Part shown: positions 25,594-51,403 of the stretch, piece after piece
How positions within the stretch are numbered: position 1 is the stretch's first letter
Layout of the letters: each line of letters starts with the position of its first letter
Translations under genes and position numbers: made by a program
Origin: Ptychodera flava
Lineage: Eukaryota; Hemichordata; Enteropneusta; Ptychoderidae
Reading direction: 5' to 3'
NCBI RefSeq assembly: GCF_041260155.1
Contig: NC_091931.1
Span: 11,869,861 to 11,933,860, forward strand
Length of the DNA: 64,000 nt
The notes under the pieces: model-generated
Database searches by the model: none
Seen by the model: the letters and a program-made list of their open reading frames with translations, nothing else
What the model was told of the DNA's origin: nothing

Positions 25594-26450
25594 CGTGTCT
25601 TAATTTGTGTTCATGTCACATGAGGGGTTTCTTACCATTATAGCGTTGAAAAGGCCGGTTCATGGGCTCAGTGAAATCTAAGCTAGCATGTCTCTGTAAG
25701 ACAAAATCCGGCCAAGTTCACTGTGCCCTACTTGTTGGTAGTAAATAATCCTTTTGCAGACAATCGCATGACATCTAAACTAAAACATCCCTATAGCTAA
25801 ACATTTAACGTAATTGCAAAATAGGGCCTAATAGTAAAAAATCAGTATGTGCAAGTTATGGTGGAAAGCATTCATAATCTTGAAACACGATTGGAACTAA
25901 TTTTTTGATAATTGGATGGTGAAGTAATGTCTGTTTAATCTGCAAATGTAAGCTCATCTGCTTTTCTTTTTAAATGAAATACTTGTTTTTATGAGTAATT
26001 TGTAATATGGCAACATTCAGCTATAGAGCACCTAACATTTTTGAGAAATTTGAAAAATATGAAGATCCAATTATCCCAAATTAGTTCCAAATGTCTTTTG
26101 ACTAGCTGTGGGTCCCTACCTGTGGTGATTTCAGATGAAATTCCTACCTTTTACGGACTTTTACGACTTTTAGCGGCGTTAAAAGTCGTAGAAGTCAAAA
26201 CCAGTCAGTAAAAAGCATGAATCCCGTCTGAAAACACAGTACAGCTATGGCCCCACAGCTGTACCTTGACCCACTTATCGGTAGCGACGTATTGACCGCG
26301 ATCATAATAAGGTAGCGACTCAATTCACTGAGCCCATTCAGCGGGCCTATTCTTTGTTATACTTGAGCGCAGAGGGGTTAAACGCGCCTTTTCCCGCAGG
26401 CTACACTGGTAACAAAACCCTCCTGTGGCTTGAACATAAATTAAGACACG
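25594..26450. mobile_element. TIR element, about 0.86 kb, non-coding
   Basis: The left terminus CGTGTCTTAATTTGTGTTCA continues with CACATGAGGGGTTTCTTACC. The right terminus is its imperfect complement (...GGTAACAAAACCCTCCTGTGGCTTGAACATAAATTAAGACACG, in parts). A second inverted block, CATGGGCTCAGTGAA against TTCACTGAGCCCATTCA, lies about 80-130 bp inside. An internal hairpin, GACTTTTACGACTTTTA with complement, is at 26158-26198. There is no clean target duplication and no open frame of note. Class unknown. Confidence 0.65.
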
Positions 26451-27314
26451 TATATTGACTAAATTTAAATTTATGGATTGACTGAATTGCAATTGTCAGC
26501 AATGTAAGAATACATAACGGTGCAGATTGTGCTGATGGGCCGAATACTGAATATAATAAGATGTAACGTAAACAATAGGTTTGAGTCGATACAAAAGCAA
26601 AAGCTCTGAAAAAGTATCAAAGTTTCACGCTTTGTAATATTGTTTACTTAAAGACGTATGGTCGGAATATTTGAAACCGTCATACTTTTGAATTTTGGAT
26701 TTTTGAATTCCAGTATAATAGAATAATCAAAAGTTAAGATAAAGATGAAATTCCCCATGCTTGATTTTCTACAAAGCAACTGGCGATGAAAGTTACTTTT
26801 ATCGCGAAAATCACTTTAAAATAATAAATGAAACTATCCCATCATACAATTGCACGAAATTAAAACTTGGAACGGTAAATATTATTAATTTAAATATAGG
26901 TGTGAATTAGTTTCAATATTTCTTTTTAACAAGAGTTGCCATTATGACAACAAAAACTTTAGAAATTAAAAGTTTTGTCGACGCTGCTGACGAGTACGAT
27001 CCTTGTTGACAGTTCATCATGCATGAGAGTACCACAAGTTACCTGTTGACGAGTTTTAACATCTAGGTTGTGAATTATATCGAGCAGAGCCATAAATGAG
27101 CCGCAAAATTCCGACTAAACCACTGAAAATACACGACATAGAAGGTGCAAATATAATTGTTCCCATTTGTAAAGTGACTTACCCGAAGAACTTACAAGCG
27201 ACAGAGAGATTCATCGAACGTATTGTCCGATATGTCAGTATCGTCTTTATGCTTGCTCCTCTGAGAGTCCATTTTTTACACTGTAGCTCGCAAAACATAT
27301 GCATCCATGACCAC
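26451..27314. other. Region without recognisable genes
   Basis: AT-rich sequence with only short open frames. The frame at 27096-27300 reads into the G-rich transposon end at 27315 and has no domain. Confidence 0.25.
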
Positions 27315-27430
27315 TTTAGGGACTGGTCAGTTTCTTCGGCCGGGGAGTGTCACCCTGTTTTTGACTTTGGTGATGGCGGGGGGGGGGGGTCACCATGTTT
27401 TAGAAATGCCCAATAGGTGGGGGGTCAGAT
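27315..27430. mobile_element. Single end of a G-tract TIR element
   Basis: TTTAGGGACTGGTCAGTTTC followed by TTCGGCCGGGG resembles the termini of the elements at 32994 and 51404. G-runs followed by TCA(C/G) occur at about 27379-27393 and 27418-27428, the subterminal motif of that group. No matching opposite end was found, so this is a solo end or a truncated copy. Confidence 0.5.
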
Positions 27431-27507
27431 TGTTTTTGAATTTCGACACGGACACATACCTGCCTAAAATGCATTGTGCAAGCCACAAATTTCATCATTT
27501 AGTTGCA

Positions 27508-27720
27508 TTTTTGGCGCGCCCTTCGGGCGCGTAACTTTAATAATAATAAGACATTTTTTCAGAGCCCCCTCCAAGCGCGAAACTTTAATATATCAGACAT
27601 ATATATTAGAGATATTTATATGTTTAATTTTTTCAGCGCGCCCTTCGGCTGCATTACTTTAAAATATCAAACATATTTTTCAGCAAGCCCTTCAGCCTCA
27701 TGACTTTCATATAGCAGACT
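27508..27720 (+). repeat. Tandem repeat, GCGCCCTTCGG unit
   Basis: Four diverged copies, 50-70 bp apart, of a unit TTTTTCAG-CGCGCCCTTCGG-(C)GC-ACTTTAA-ATATCAgACATA (in parts). The first copy includes the short palindrome GCGCGCCCTTCGGGCGCG. It may be an internal repeat of the transposon end at 27315. Confidence 0.65.
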
Positions 27721-28387
27721 TATGTATCAGACGGTTGAAAAAGGTATATCATGGTCGCACTGTAAGTAGAAGTCGCTTAGTCACTTCGTCATCCATCATA
27801 TCAGTATTTCATGTCGTCATATCATAACAAAGAAGCATCAGTTCATCAAAGCTAAGTTTTCTAGTGTACATTAAAATGTCATGCTTGCACTCGAAGTCAC
27901 CATGCAGGATTGGTATGTTGTCATCTTATCATTTGTTGCTAAATTATGACATAACAGCACTGCAGTATCTAATCATATCAATATGTTATAATGCCTTTCG
28001 GCCATTGAGTATTGCAATTTTAAGTAGGGTCATTGTAGGATCATATCATTATCGCACTGCAGTATTACATAGGCGAATTTTGGTAGTTATTCTACGCCAA
28101 GAAATTACCGTAAAGTCATATAGTATCTGTGTCATAACAAAATTATTCTGCTTACTGTTAAGGTATTGCATATTAGCCAAAATGATCACATTCGTTAATC
28201 ATGCAAACTATAGCCTCCTTCACTGATCAGCTCTACACTGTCGTGAACATTCTGAGCTATGAGTGGAACAAAAAAGATGCACAAACATGCACACAGAAAG
28301 ACATTTTTGACAAGAGCCACCACCTGACACATAACATTTTGTATTTTTCACGTGTCCACTGTATGTGATGTGTAATTTTTAGCCTTT

Positions 28388-28463
28388 TACAGACTCGTGA
28401 ATTAATGAATAGATACATAACGTGGTACAGACTCGTGAATTAATGAATAGATACATAACGTGG
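28388..28463 (+). repeat. 38-bp tandem duplication
   Basis: Two adjacent, essentially identical copies of a 38-bp unit (ACAGACTCGTGAATTAATGA onward, ending ATACATAACGTGGT), about 160 bp upstream of the JHAMT-like start codon. Such a recent duplication in a promoter-proximal position may vary between individuals. Confidence 0.85.
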
Positions 28464-28620
28464 CGAATGAATAAAAGTTGACGCCTAAAAGACCAAAATG
28501 AGTACATGTATATTAAATCATTAAAATATATGCTGGCTTCAACCGCTTGTTCACTTTTCTTTTCTTTTTTTTCTTATATTCCTCAGTAACGATTGAGATA
28601 CAAGACACCACGGGTGAGCC

Positions 28621-39161
<10,541 letters not shown>

Positions 39162-41880
39162 CAAATAATACACGAAGTAGGATACGTAATTCAACCAGGT
39201 GATTTTTCTGAAAGTCCTGCGAATACAAAACGTGTGTAACAAAAATTAGCAGTGTTTTCAAAGGGAAGAACGCCCTTCAATGACCAACAATGCTATCCTG
39301 TTGTTTTCGATTACATGTGCCTTAAAAGAAGGCAAAAAACAATTCTTAAAAATCTCTTGTGAAATACAATAGAACAAAATTCATATTTTCCTTCATCACA
39401 CTGGACGCTTACACGACATAATATGAGCCTTTAGGACAGTAGAGTGAACGAAATGTACCACCAGAATATTACAAACATAATAAGTCCATAAACTTGTATC
39501 TCCTCAATTAATTTTGTGACTCGTCGGGATCGTGAAAATGAAGAATTAACGCAAATCATCACTTAAGTTTCTTCTCATTGATTTTGTATTAAAATGTCAC
39601 TAGAGGCCGAAAACTGCTTTTGTCGGCCAGAAGAGAAATATTTGTACACTTTTTTCTTTCTCAATTTCAGAATAGGACTTAGCCGTACACTGTAAGTTTA
39701 GAAGACGAAGCTGACGTACCTGTAGGCCATCAGGCCCTCTCTTCTCATGATTACACTCTGCCTGTACTGGTAGGCATTGACATCAGTGATTGGTTGTGGA
39801 TACTAACACCAGGGCTCCGCCCATAAGCTCTCACAGCCATGTAGTTTCAATAAAGTGACAGTTCACTGTTCGTAGTAGATCGTTTTGGATAAAGATATAT
39901 ATTTTGACGATACTCCTCTTCGTCACAAGTGTTGATAGTAGCCAGCTGAGCTGAGACCGACCACTCAGCGCTGCAGCGTAACTGGTGCCACGGCGGTGAC
40001 CGGGTTGGTGACTCTACATCTATATCTGGACTGGCTTGATCATAGTTGACAAAACTTGATATATACCTTGGAGATACTATGACAGAGCATTCATAAAAAT
40101 TGTATAGCATTTTAGATAAATTTTTATTGAACTTTTATTATTGGAAATATACTTACATAGACATGATTAATTTTGACAGCACTTGCTATGTACAATGAAG
40201 ATACTAAGTTAAACCATTATCGAAGTCATGTAGCATTTCTACCTCAACAAATTTAAAATTAATTTTGCATATTGAACGAACTTTCCTAATTACGGATATT
40301 TTTGTGGCTTGACTTCAATTGACAAAACTTGCTATATATAGGGGATACTATGATACAACATTCATGACAGTTGTTGAAGCATTTTTAGACTATTTATTCA
40401 TAATTTGCATATATAATGAACTTTTCTTATCAGAAATATATCTATTAAGTTGACTTGATCAAAGTTGACAAAACTGATATTGAAAATAGCTAATGAAAAC
40501 AAAAATTGCGAAGTCATTTAGGATTTTTACTGCCGCTAAGGTTTGATTTGCATATTTAACAAACTTTTGTTATAACGGATTTTATCACATGAACTGGTCC
40601 GGATCCCCCCCCCCCCCGTGTGACGTAGACCAGAGCAGATAAAAAATCCATATTACCATTGTTGCAAGTCATCAACCGGAACTTTTTCCCTGCACGAATA
40701 CAGTTCATATATTCACGCCTCGACGCTTGCTTGCACAGACCGATCGATCGCGATCGATGCCATGACATTTTAACGAAAAGGTGATGCGATCAATTCAGAC
40801 CTGGAAACACAAGAGGAATATCCAATGAAACTTCGAGTCGCTATAAAAGCTTTAGCAGAATGTGGCTGCTGTCGATCAGTAACGTCGCGACCCAGCTCCA
40901 GTCGTACGGCTCTTGAATATGGACGTCGCCACGTACCTGGCGATAAACTAGAAATCTAACCCTTAACGTGTTAAAGTTCACTGAATACATAAATATCTTA
41001 TGCATTTCAGAAAAGCGATATAGAAAGCTCAAAACATCAAGTCATTCGACGAACGACAATAAATGTCCTTCATCACTAAAAAGCTATGTAAATTCTCGAT
41101 CACGATCGAACCTACAGTGCGGCGTTGAGCTGTCAAGATGTATCACTGGGGCTGTAGCCTAAATTCTGCAGCGCTGTAGATGTGTTATCGTCTGTCGACT
41201 ACAAAAGAGAGTTTCCGTCAAGTGACAGAAGTTCGAAGGTATGTCAGTGCGGGATATGTGTCATTGCAAACATCAATGTCCGGATGTATATCATGTCGCA
41301 GGTAAAATCGGTTAGCTTGCGCTTTTTCGGCGAAACAGCGATCTATACATTACAGTACAGATTGCATCGGGCTTTAAGTGCCTACCAAGTTATGCAATTT
41401 TAAAATATGTCATGAATGCGAAGGGACTATAATTCATCAAAAATGTGTCTATCATGACAGTCAATTTTTGGACAGTTTTACATATACTACAGGCTGCGTC
41501 CACAAACATGTCTTGAGTTGGCGTTAAACGTGAGAGATGGACTTGAGAAAAAAAAAACTGAAGGTACATTTGGGATACTTGAAAATACTGTAGACAAAAG
41601 GGGAAATTTAAAATGAAATAATGTCGCTGATTGGACTTAACATAATGGACCAATATTGAATAAAAAGTAACTAAAGATAAAGGTTAACTTTACAAAAAAG
41701 TTTGCAGTCGTATGTATTTTCATTTGGCTCCGGTTTTCATTTGATTCTTCAGTTTCTCTCGGATGTATTTGATGTATCAGGCAGTCCAATGGAGGTCACA
41801 AGGCATTTTTCACCTCTGTGTACCTCAGGGACATGTCTTTTAAGCAGGTAGGTACTACAAAGAATCTTCACTCGCGTCTC
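39162..41880. other. Intergenic region with dispersed repeats
   Basis: A plus-strand AATAAA at about 39848 is a possible polyadenylation signal for the JHAMT-like gene, 0.7 kb past the stop. A tandem repeat lies at 40044-40600. A GATCGATCGCGATCGAT palindromic stretch lies near 40742. No gene was recognised. Confidence 0.3.
40044..40600. repeat. Tandem repeat, 125-150 bp unit
   Basis: Four diverged copies built on GTTGACAAAACTTGCTATAT, then GATACTATGA, CATTCAT, a T-rich block and TTTGCATATTTAATGAACTT. It ends at a C14 run (about 40604-40617). A related array with the same TTTGCATATTTAAT core is at 53530-53990. Confidence 0.7.
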
Positions 41881-41883
41881 AGG

Positions 41884-42047
41884 TGAGTAATAGAATCTCA
41901 CACTCCCAAGGACCTGGGATCAGATTTCTCTCACTAGTTGGGGATGTTTTGTCTTACACTCGCCTGCGGCTCGTGTGGGACACAATATCCTCAACTCATG
42001 TGAGAAATCTGATCCCAGGTCTTTGGTGTGTGAGATTCTTTTTCTCA
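41884..42047. mobile_element. Foldback element, about 75-bp arms
   Basis: TGAGTAATAGAATCTCACAC...GACCTGGGATCAGATTTCTC pairs with GAGAAATCTGATCCCAGGTC...GTGTGAGATTCTTTTTCTCA. The centre is CTCGCCTGCGGCTCG. Non-coding. Confidence 0.8.
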
Positions 42048-42414
42048 CATGACCACAAAATGCGTTGAATTCACACTGGAAACATTTGGTGAGTATTACA
42101 CAAGTGTATCAGTAACTATCTGCAGCCCTTTACTCTCCATGGCGAGCTTAACCGCCGATATTTAATCTTCTGCTCCAGACGAGATATCTATTGGCGATAT
42201 GGTACTATGTTCACTTGTTATTTTGAAAATTCGGCTATTTTTTTGAGTCTGTCACCAACGACGGACAACATTATCCAAAGTCTGGACAACGCTCGCTCGT
42301 CTGCCACTGCACCGAGACCTGCTTACTTTGTAGTTCCAGCCCATGTCCTACTTATCGCGCCATTGGATAATATTTTGTACGCGGAACGGAAGGCCGTTTA
42401 CTATCCAATCAGAG

Positions 42415-45567
<3,153 letters not shown>

Positions 45568-45922
45568 GGTAGAACGCGCCTCGGGGACAGAAATTCGGGC
45601 TTTCAAATTTTATCTAAGTATTCTTTTCTGACCTACCACTTGTCGGGGCTCAGTTTAAAGCTCTTGATGAAAGAATAGCTTTCACCGTCTTAGTTTTTCA
45701 AAAATCGGAAATTTTATTTTTCCCCACAGAGTTAACATAGGGATGACGGCCATTTTGAATTTCAAATATCGGGAAATTTTAGGTAATTTGTCTCTCTAGT
45801 ACCAAAGTTTGCACAGTGACCCCAGTTTTTTATTCTGGCTTTGGTTAGAGAATGGTTGAAAGTTTAATTGAGGAAAGTTTGAGCAAATGTTTAAGTCTTT
45901 TACTTTCGAGGCGCATACTACC
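45568..45922. mobile_element. MITE with TTAA target duplication
   Basis: TTAA flanks both ends (45564-45567, 45923-45926). The TIRs are GGTAGAACGCGCCTCG on the left, and on the right a complement reading GGTAGTATGCGCCTCG. Total 355 bp, non-coding. The TTAA target suggests the piggyBac or Kolobok class. Decayed relatives lie at 6716-7086 and 32812-32990. Confidence 0.85.
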
Positions 45923-47903
45923 TTAATATCACCAGATGACCATTTGGAAATGTTGCATCAGCCAATAATCAAGCAGACAATTAAGCACAGTTGTTCAAAT
46001 AAAGTAACATTGAGTTTGTAATTTTTTTCCTGTAAATGAGACTAAGTCAATGGTTATTAAAATATTTGTCTCTGATATAAAATAACATTTTGTTGAATAT
46101 CAAAACAAAAACATTAAACGTGTCATTTTGAAATGAAACACAGGGAATATTTGAAAAAGGCAAAGTAAAACTGTGGCACTTGCAGTATATCTGGTGACTA
46201 CAAAAGTATTCGACTCTTCCAATTGTAGTGTATAAAAGCTGCCTCTAAAAATTGTTTCATTTCTATCTATGTTAAATGCAAGCTGTTAATACTCTACATG
46301 ACCACAGTCCATGTAATCACCGGATAGCTTTATCGTTGTTAGCAACCTCTGAACAGAGATTTATCTCACAGTGTTTGCTTAGCAACAGTATGCAATACCC
46401 TGGCACCAGCCAAGGACAACCAAACCTTTGATCAGCTTTAGAACTAGGCTTGTGTACACCGGCGTTGCGAAATATAAGAAATGAGACAAATTTTTGTTCA
46501 TATATCACAAGACAAAATTTGTGTATAAAATATATGTAAAAAGCTAGAAAGTTATAGAAGCTTGTGAGTAATTAGTCTTTACAGACTTTAGGATGTCATT
46601 CTTGGATGTCATATGTTTTAGTAAAACAGAGATATATTATTTTAAGAAACAAAAAATATTTTGACTTATTCAATATAACTGTACAACAATATACATCGAT
46701 ATAACTGTTTTGTCTTTTTCTTCTTGGAAAGCAAAATATATACAGCTGATTGGTCCAGATCACACAGAAACGTGCAATTTTTACGGTGCACAGGTTCATA
46801 CGCTCAAACACAAGTTGCATACTTGCTGCGGATACACTTGCTTTAATACTTCATCGCGGCGTAGAGCAATATTTTTGATGCTAAACAATTCTAGCGATGT
46901 GTGGCGTCTCGGAAATGTGTGGCGTAATGGTTGGCCGAATATCATCGAGATTAATGAATCGTTACAAAGCTGCCTATGAACTACACAATAGCCTTAACTT
47001 TTGGATCCTTAAATTGCTGCTAATATAATCGTATCTACGAATCAGCAATTACCTTCCGTGCCCCTGTCGTCGATTGCACTTAACATTCAGGTGTTACTTT
47101 ACACAAGAAAATACTGAAGTATACGTCAGCATACGTCACGACCGAAAGGTTATTGCCCTGCGAGACAGCAAGTTTGATTCCCCACTGCATAAGGCAATGG
47201 TTTGAATCCTTAACACTTAGGCTTATTTATGACTGTACTGGTATGGATAACTGACGCATTACGGTAGGAAAATACCTAGATGATAATTGCAGTATCAGCC
47301 GATTGCGTTGGTTTGCATGTAGAAATGCAAGAAAAATAGTATTGTAATTTTTGGAAACTGTCAAGACTTCGAATAAGATTTCATTTTCACTATGCCAAAT
47401 TCCAAGATAAAAATCAAAGCAAAATTAAGTAAACACATGCTGAAATAAGCAGTTTCCCAGCGCTTTTGATAAATGTATCATTGATTGCATTCATTGCGTG
47501 GCCAGAAATACACGTTTTTCTTTTTGTAGACAAAAAGCCATTTCTAACAGAGTGTTTTAGAGCCATATATACACTGCAGGAATTACACCGTAGCAATACT
47601 TCAATCTTAATGAGCTCACAACATATTCGAGGGCTGAATAAAGTCATCGAGTAAAGGGTGAACTGCAAGAAATCCGAAAGGAAGTGTTCTATTTCTCTGT
47701 GATGTACCTCAAAGAGTGAGACCGAAAAAATACTGTTGTTTATTTTATATCTTATCTGCTGTTTACACCCTATACAACATATGCAGTTACACAGATCTAG
47801 ACAACGACAATGGTTTTATGTTTGCACAGCCGTCCACCTTTAACCTTTGGAGTTTGGTTTGTACGTTCATAGCAAAATTCGATGTTAACAATAAAGTAAA
47901 AAG
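45923..47903. other. Intergenic region
   Basis: No recognised gene. A minus-strand AATAAA (plus TTTATT, about 47738-47743) lies about 160 bp past the stop of the PI-PLC gene and may be its polyadenylation signal. Confidence 0.3.
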
Positions 47904-48749
47904 TTAAAAATTACTCATTATAATCTTCTCGACCAGCACGAAGCCTTGGAAATCCATGGCAACAATGCCCCATCTGAATTTTCCCGGGTTGTCTCTGAAA
48001 AACTGCAATAATTTAGGGTTTATTCGATCAGCTACTGCGTTCGGGTATGCCATAGCGCTGGCTCCACTTGAGTAGGTCAAAAATACCTTCTTTCCTCGAC
48101 TCTCTCGAGCTTTCTGTAAATGCCTTTCGACTGAGTTCCACTTTTGATTGATACGTGCTGGCATCAGCGTTTTAACGACGTAGTCATCCGCAATATCGAA
48201 TGAACCATACGGTATTCCAAACAGGCGTCCCTCAAAATTATCCAAAAAGACGATCTTTCCCCGCGCTTTGCCCAGATTCGGAATTTTACCGGAAGTCCAG
48301 AAGTACTTTGAATCGAATTGCGACACAATTGACTCGAATGTGTCAGCCATGCATCGGTTATTACCGCCTTCTGTGTGCTCTTTCTTTACGCGCATGAGTA
48401 CAACTTCACGAGGGTGCTTGTCGAGGAATTTCTTGACAATATCCAGGGTTTCTTTGAACGAGATATGCTGGTACGTGATACCGTGGTGAATGTGAAGGTT
48501 ATTGGTGAAATGCCTGCACCGAATATCAAGATAGCGTATTCCAGCTTCAAGTTGTGCAGACAGTGGCCATGTTTGACACCGACTGACTGGGCCACCATAT
48601 CCAGCGTATGTCATCGAGTTGTGAGTTCCTGGAATGGAAAGGCTCGCCAGGGAGATACTGTCGTCGATATCAGACATCCAGTCGGGCCATGTCGACGCTG
48701 GGCTGTCAGTGGTGTCGTACTCATCTTTTTGGCAGCTGTTGCCCATATT
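47904..48749 (-). CDS. PI-PLC X-domain protein (bacterial-type), single exon
   Basis: A single open frame of 281 residues from ATG at 48749. This start is chosen over upstream non-ATG codons because it gives MGNSC, a possible N-myristoylation/palmitoylation signal. The PI-PLC X domain fills residues about 24-280. It shows SLASLSIPGTHNSM with catalytic His42, a GIRYLDIRCR block with Asp74 and Arg76, LHIHHG with catalytic His88, REVVLMRVKKEH, and a C-terminal GIVAMDFQG block. The domain cleaves phosphatidylinositol by general acid/base catalysis without calcium in bacterial members. There is no Y domain, C2, EF-hand or signal peptide, unlike animal PLC-beta/gamma/delta. Eukaryotic relatives of this type exist in invertebrates, so transfer need not be recent. 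Membrane-anchored cytosolic action is inference. Confidence 0.88.
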   Translation of the reverse strand, partial: NMGNSCQKDEYDTTDSPASTWPDWMSDIDDSISLASLSIPGTHNSMTYAGYGGPVSRCQTWPLSAQLEAGIRYLDIRCRHFTNNLHIHHGITYQHISFKETLDIVKKFLDKHPREVVLMRVKKEHTEGGNNRCMADTFESIVSQFDSKYFWTSGKIPNLGKARGKIVFLDNFEGRLFGIPYGSFDIADDYVVKTLMPARINQKWNSVERHLQKARESRGKKVFLTYSSGASAMAYPNAVADRINPKLLQFFRDNPGKFRWGIVAMDFQGFVLVEKIIMSNF

Positions 48750-50172
48750 CTTCGAGGGCTCAAATCTGCTTTCACTTTGCAATTGTTACCTGGATAGGAG
48801 CTGTGATAGCGCAGCGTGCTGTGGGGTCTATCGAATGCGTTCGGGTCAAGTGGTCATCGCCACAGCATGCAGCACAGGTCTGTGGAGATGACCCTTAACC
48901 CGAGCGCCCTCAATACCGCTGCGATATCAAAGCTAAGTATACCTGGATGGTTGCGTGAAACGCATCGGGTGTCAATTCCTCAAGAATGACCATTTCGCTG
49001 CATTGACCGTAGGGCGATTCAATTGTTTAGCTTTGATAGCCCTAGAAATTGTTCTTGTCCGTCCGTCAAAACTAGTGAGGTTGGCGTACTCAAATGAGAT
49101 TAAATTGATGATCAACCATAGCAAACATCCCGTGGGTATGTCACCGGTAGCATACCTTTGTTGGATTTGTTAATATTATAATCTCGAAAGATTCAAAATG
49201 TTCTTCTTTTAACACTCTTGCCGCTGTCCATTTAAAATAAGGAAAATTTTCATCTAACTATAGTCAGGCCACTGCATCGTGATATTTAACTTTTTACTAA
49301 CGTATTGAGTATGTATTTAAGGCAGGTTACAATTCGCATACTCGTCATCCTCCAATTTTTAATATTGAAAATTGAAAACAAAACTGACTCAAAGACCCAA
49401 ACTAAATAAAATGCCACCTTTTCAATTAACATTTTTTTTTCAGCCGAAGGTTGTGAGGAGCTCACGGTACCCTCTCCGCTGGGACAATTAGCCAGATAAG
49501 CAAGACTCTATCATGGGTTTCTAAGGGCAAGCTTTAATTGGACGAATTATACATGCTTTCTGTTTACAGTAAAACCACTTTAGAGAATGCAAAAGTGCGG
49601 AGAATCAGCTCTGCTTCCAGAAATACCTTTGTTCACTAAAACAAGAATTTATTTTGTCGATATTAAAGAAGGATAAGTTTTACAATCGAGTAATTTCCCA
49701 AGGAGTAGTGCGACAAAAGTGTCAAGCCCTTTTGCAGTTCTCTAATTCACAAAAACATCTTCCAAATTATAATTGTAAACTCTCCCATCACAAATCGTCA
49801 AACATATTCCGTATTTCTACTTTTCTGCAGCTGTACTAACCTCAGGATGTTCTGTAATCATGACATTTTTTTTCTGATATTTGGTAGAAAACTCTCAACC
49901 AGTGTAGAATCTCAAAATTAAAAACGCAAGTTGCATAAAAAACAAAAAAAAAAGAACCAGGAAAAAGTATTTGACCTATTAAGGGGCGCTGCACCAACAC
50001 AGCGTATTTTGCTTAAAAATAGCTTTTTTGCATATATTTTTTTTTATTTTGTCAACCCAATAATAAATATTGGTTGGCTTCACGCAGTCGTATGTCGCTT
50101 GATAAAGAAGTGTTAATTTACGCAAATGTATACAAATAACCCGATTTTCTGGCTTCTTTTTTCTCCCAATTT
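48750..50172. other. Upstream flank of PI-PLC gene
   Basis: Presumed promoter region of the minus-strand PI-PLC gene (about 48750-49000). No recognisable regulatory motif or gene otherwise. Confidence 0.25.
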
Positions 50173-50354
50173 CAACAAAATAGTCGTTTTGTGAAACAGC
50201 ATTTAAAGAACGTAATGTAAAAATTTCAGTAAAGTTGACCCAGCCAGAGATAAGATTTCCAAATAATTAACTCAACTCTGGCTGGGTCAACTTTTCTGAA
50301 ATTTTTACATCACGTTCTTTAAATGCTGTTTAACATAACCACTATTTTGTTTGG
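50173..50354. mobile_element. Foldback element, about 79-bp arms
   Basis: The left arm CAACAAAATAGTCGTTTTGT...AAACAGCATTTAAAGAACGT and the right arm, its complement ending AACCACTATTTTGTTTG, pair with few mismatches over about 79 bp. The 24-nt centre is ATAAGATTTCC...TTAACTC. Non-coding. Confidence 0.85.
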
Positions 50355-51403
50355 CAATGGACTGCTTACATTTTGGATAAGAGGCATTTTAAATTTGCTA
50401 ATCATGTTTTTAATCGATCTTTTTAATCTTTCAACCCATGCCATTTTAGAATGAGGACAAATAATGCAAATTACAAAAAAGAAGTTTTATCTACATATAC
50501 TTTTCTTTCAAGCGAAATATTACATTTCAGAAAATATTGTCATGTTGTTGACTGAAATTAATTTCTATCATTAATAACATTTTTTTACCCAAAATACACC
50601 GCTTTCATCCTTCGAGTAAACTATTGCTGACATATACTAAAATCTAGAGTCTCTGCTTTTTTTTTTTAATATATAGAATGATGGGGTTTCCTTGTCATCT
50701 TAGATGAGAAATATTTCTTTGAAAAACACGGTTTTAGCAACGTGCAGCTCCACCTTAATCACATTTCATTACAAACCACTGTGCAATCCTTACTGTTTCG
50801 AAACTCATAATTTTAACTCGGTCTATCGACGTGTCTATTCGTGTCGCTTGTTTCGATCGTTATGACCGGAATCGTTCCGTTCACTTTACTTATCTTACTA
50901 CTTATTCATGCCGTATTTACAGAAAGGAGTGGAGGCATTTCCCCATTTGCGTCAGCCGATAGCTTGATTAGCATTGTAGTAAAATATTAAACATTTTACT
51001 CGGAATGTCCTTGATAAATGTAGTATTTTACACCAGAAGACACGTCACTATAGTTTTCACTATGCATCTAAGTTCCCAAATCCTGGCGAAGAAAAGAGGC
51101 GGCGTGTATTTCGATGTAAACGATAATATGAGGAATAATACTGGCTGGTTCACTATCTATTTCCTCATTGGGGTCAACATCTCCTCATGAACAACACAGT
51201 CATTGTCTAACGCATTCTTTGATGCTTTGTAAAGCGCGCTTATTCAGGAAGGACAAAATTATGTGTCGACGAGAAGGCAGAGGGGGACTTTTGCTATGCA
51301 AAGTGAGTACTGGGGAGGTCTTATGGTGGGAAGGGATACGGGGAGGGGACGATTCTTAAATCTTGATGGAAAGAAAATTAGGAACAGCTATTACTTCCAA
51401 TAA
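50355..51403. other. Region without recognisable genes
   Basis: AT-rich sequence with only short open frames and no domains. Confidence 0.25.

Noticed and set aside
47904..48749. Bacterial contamination as the source of the PI-PLC gene
   Set aside because: Flanks are continuous with the same AT-rich repeat-bearing animal DNA, and neighbouring genes are not bacterial. Such PI-PLC genes are known in invertebrates.
48200..48898. Plus-strand open frames across the PI-PLC gene
   Set aside because: They are antisense to a frame with clear PI-PLC catalytic motifs.
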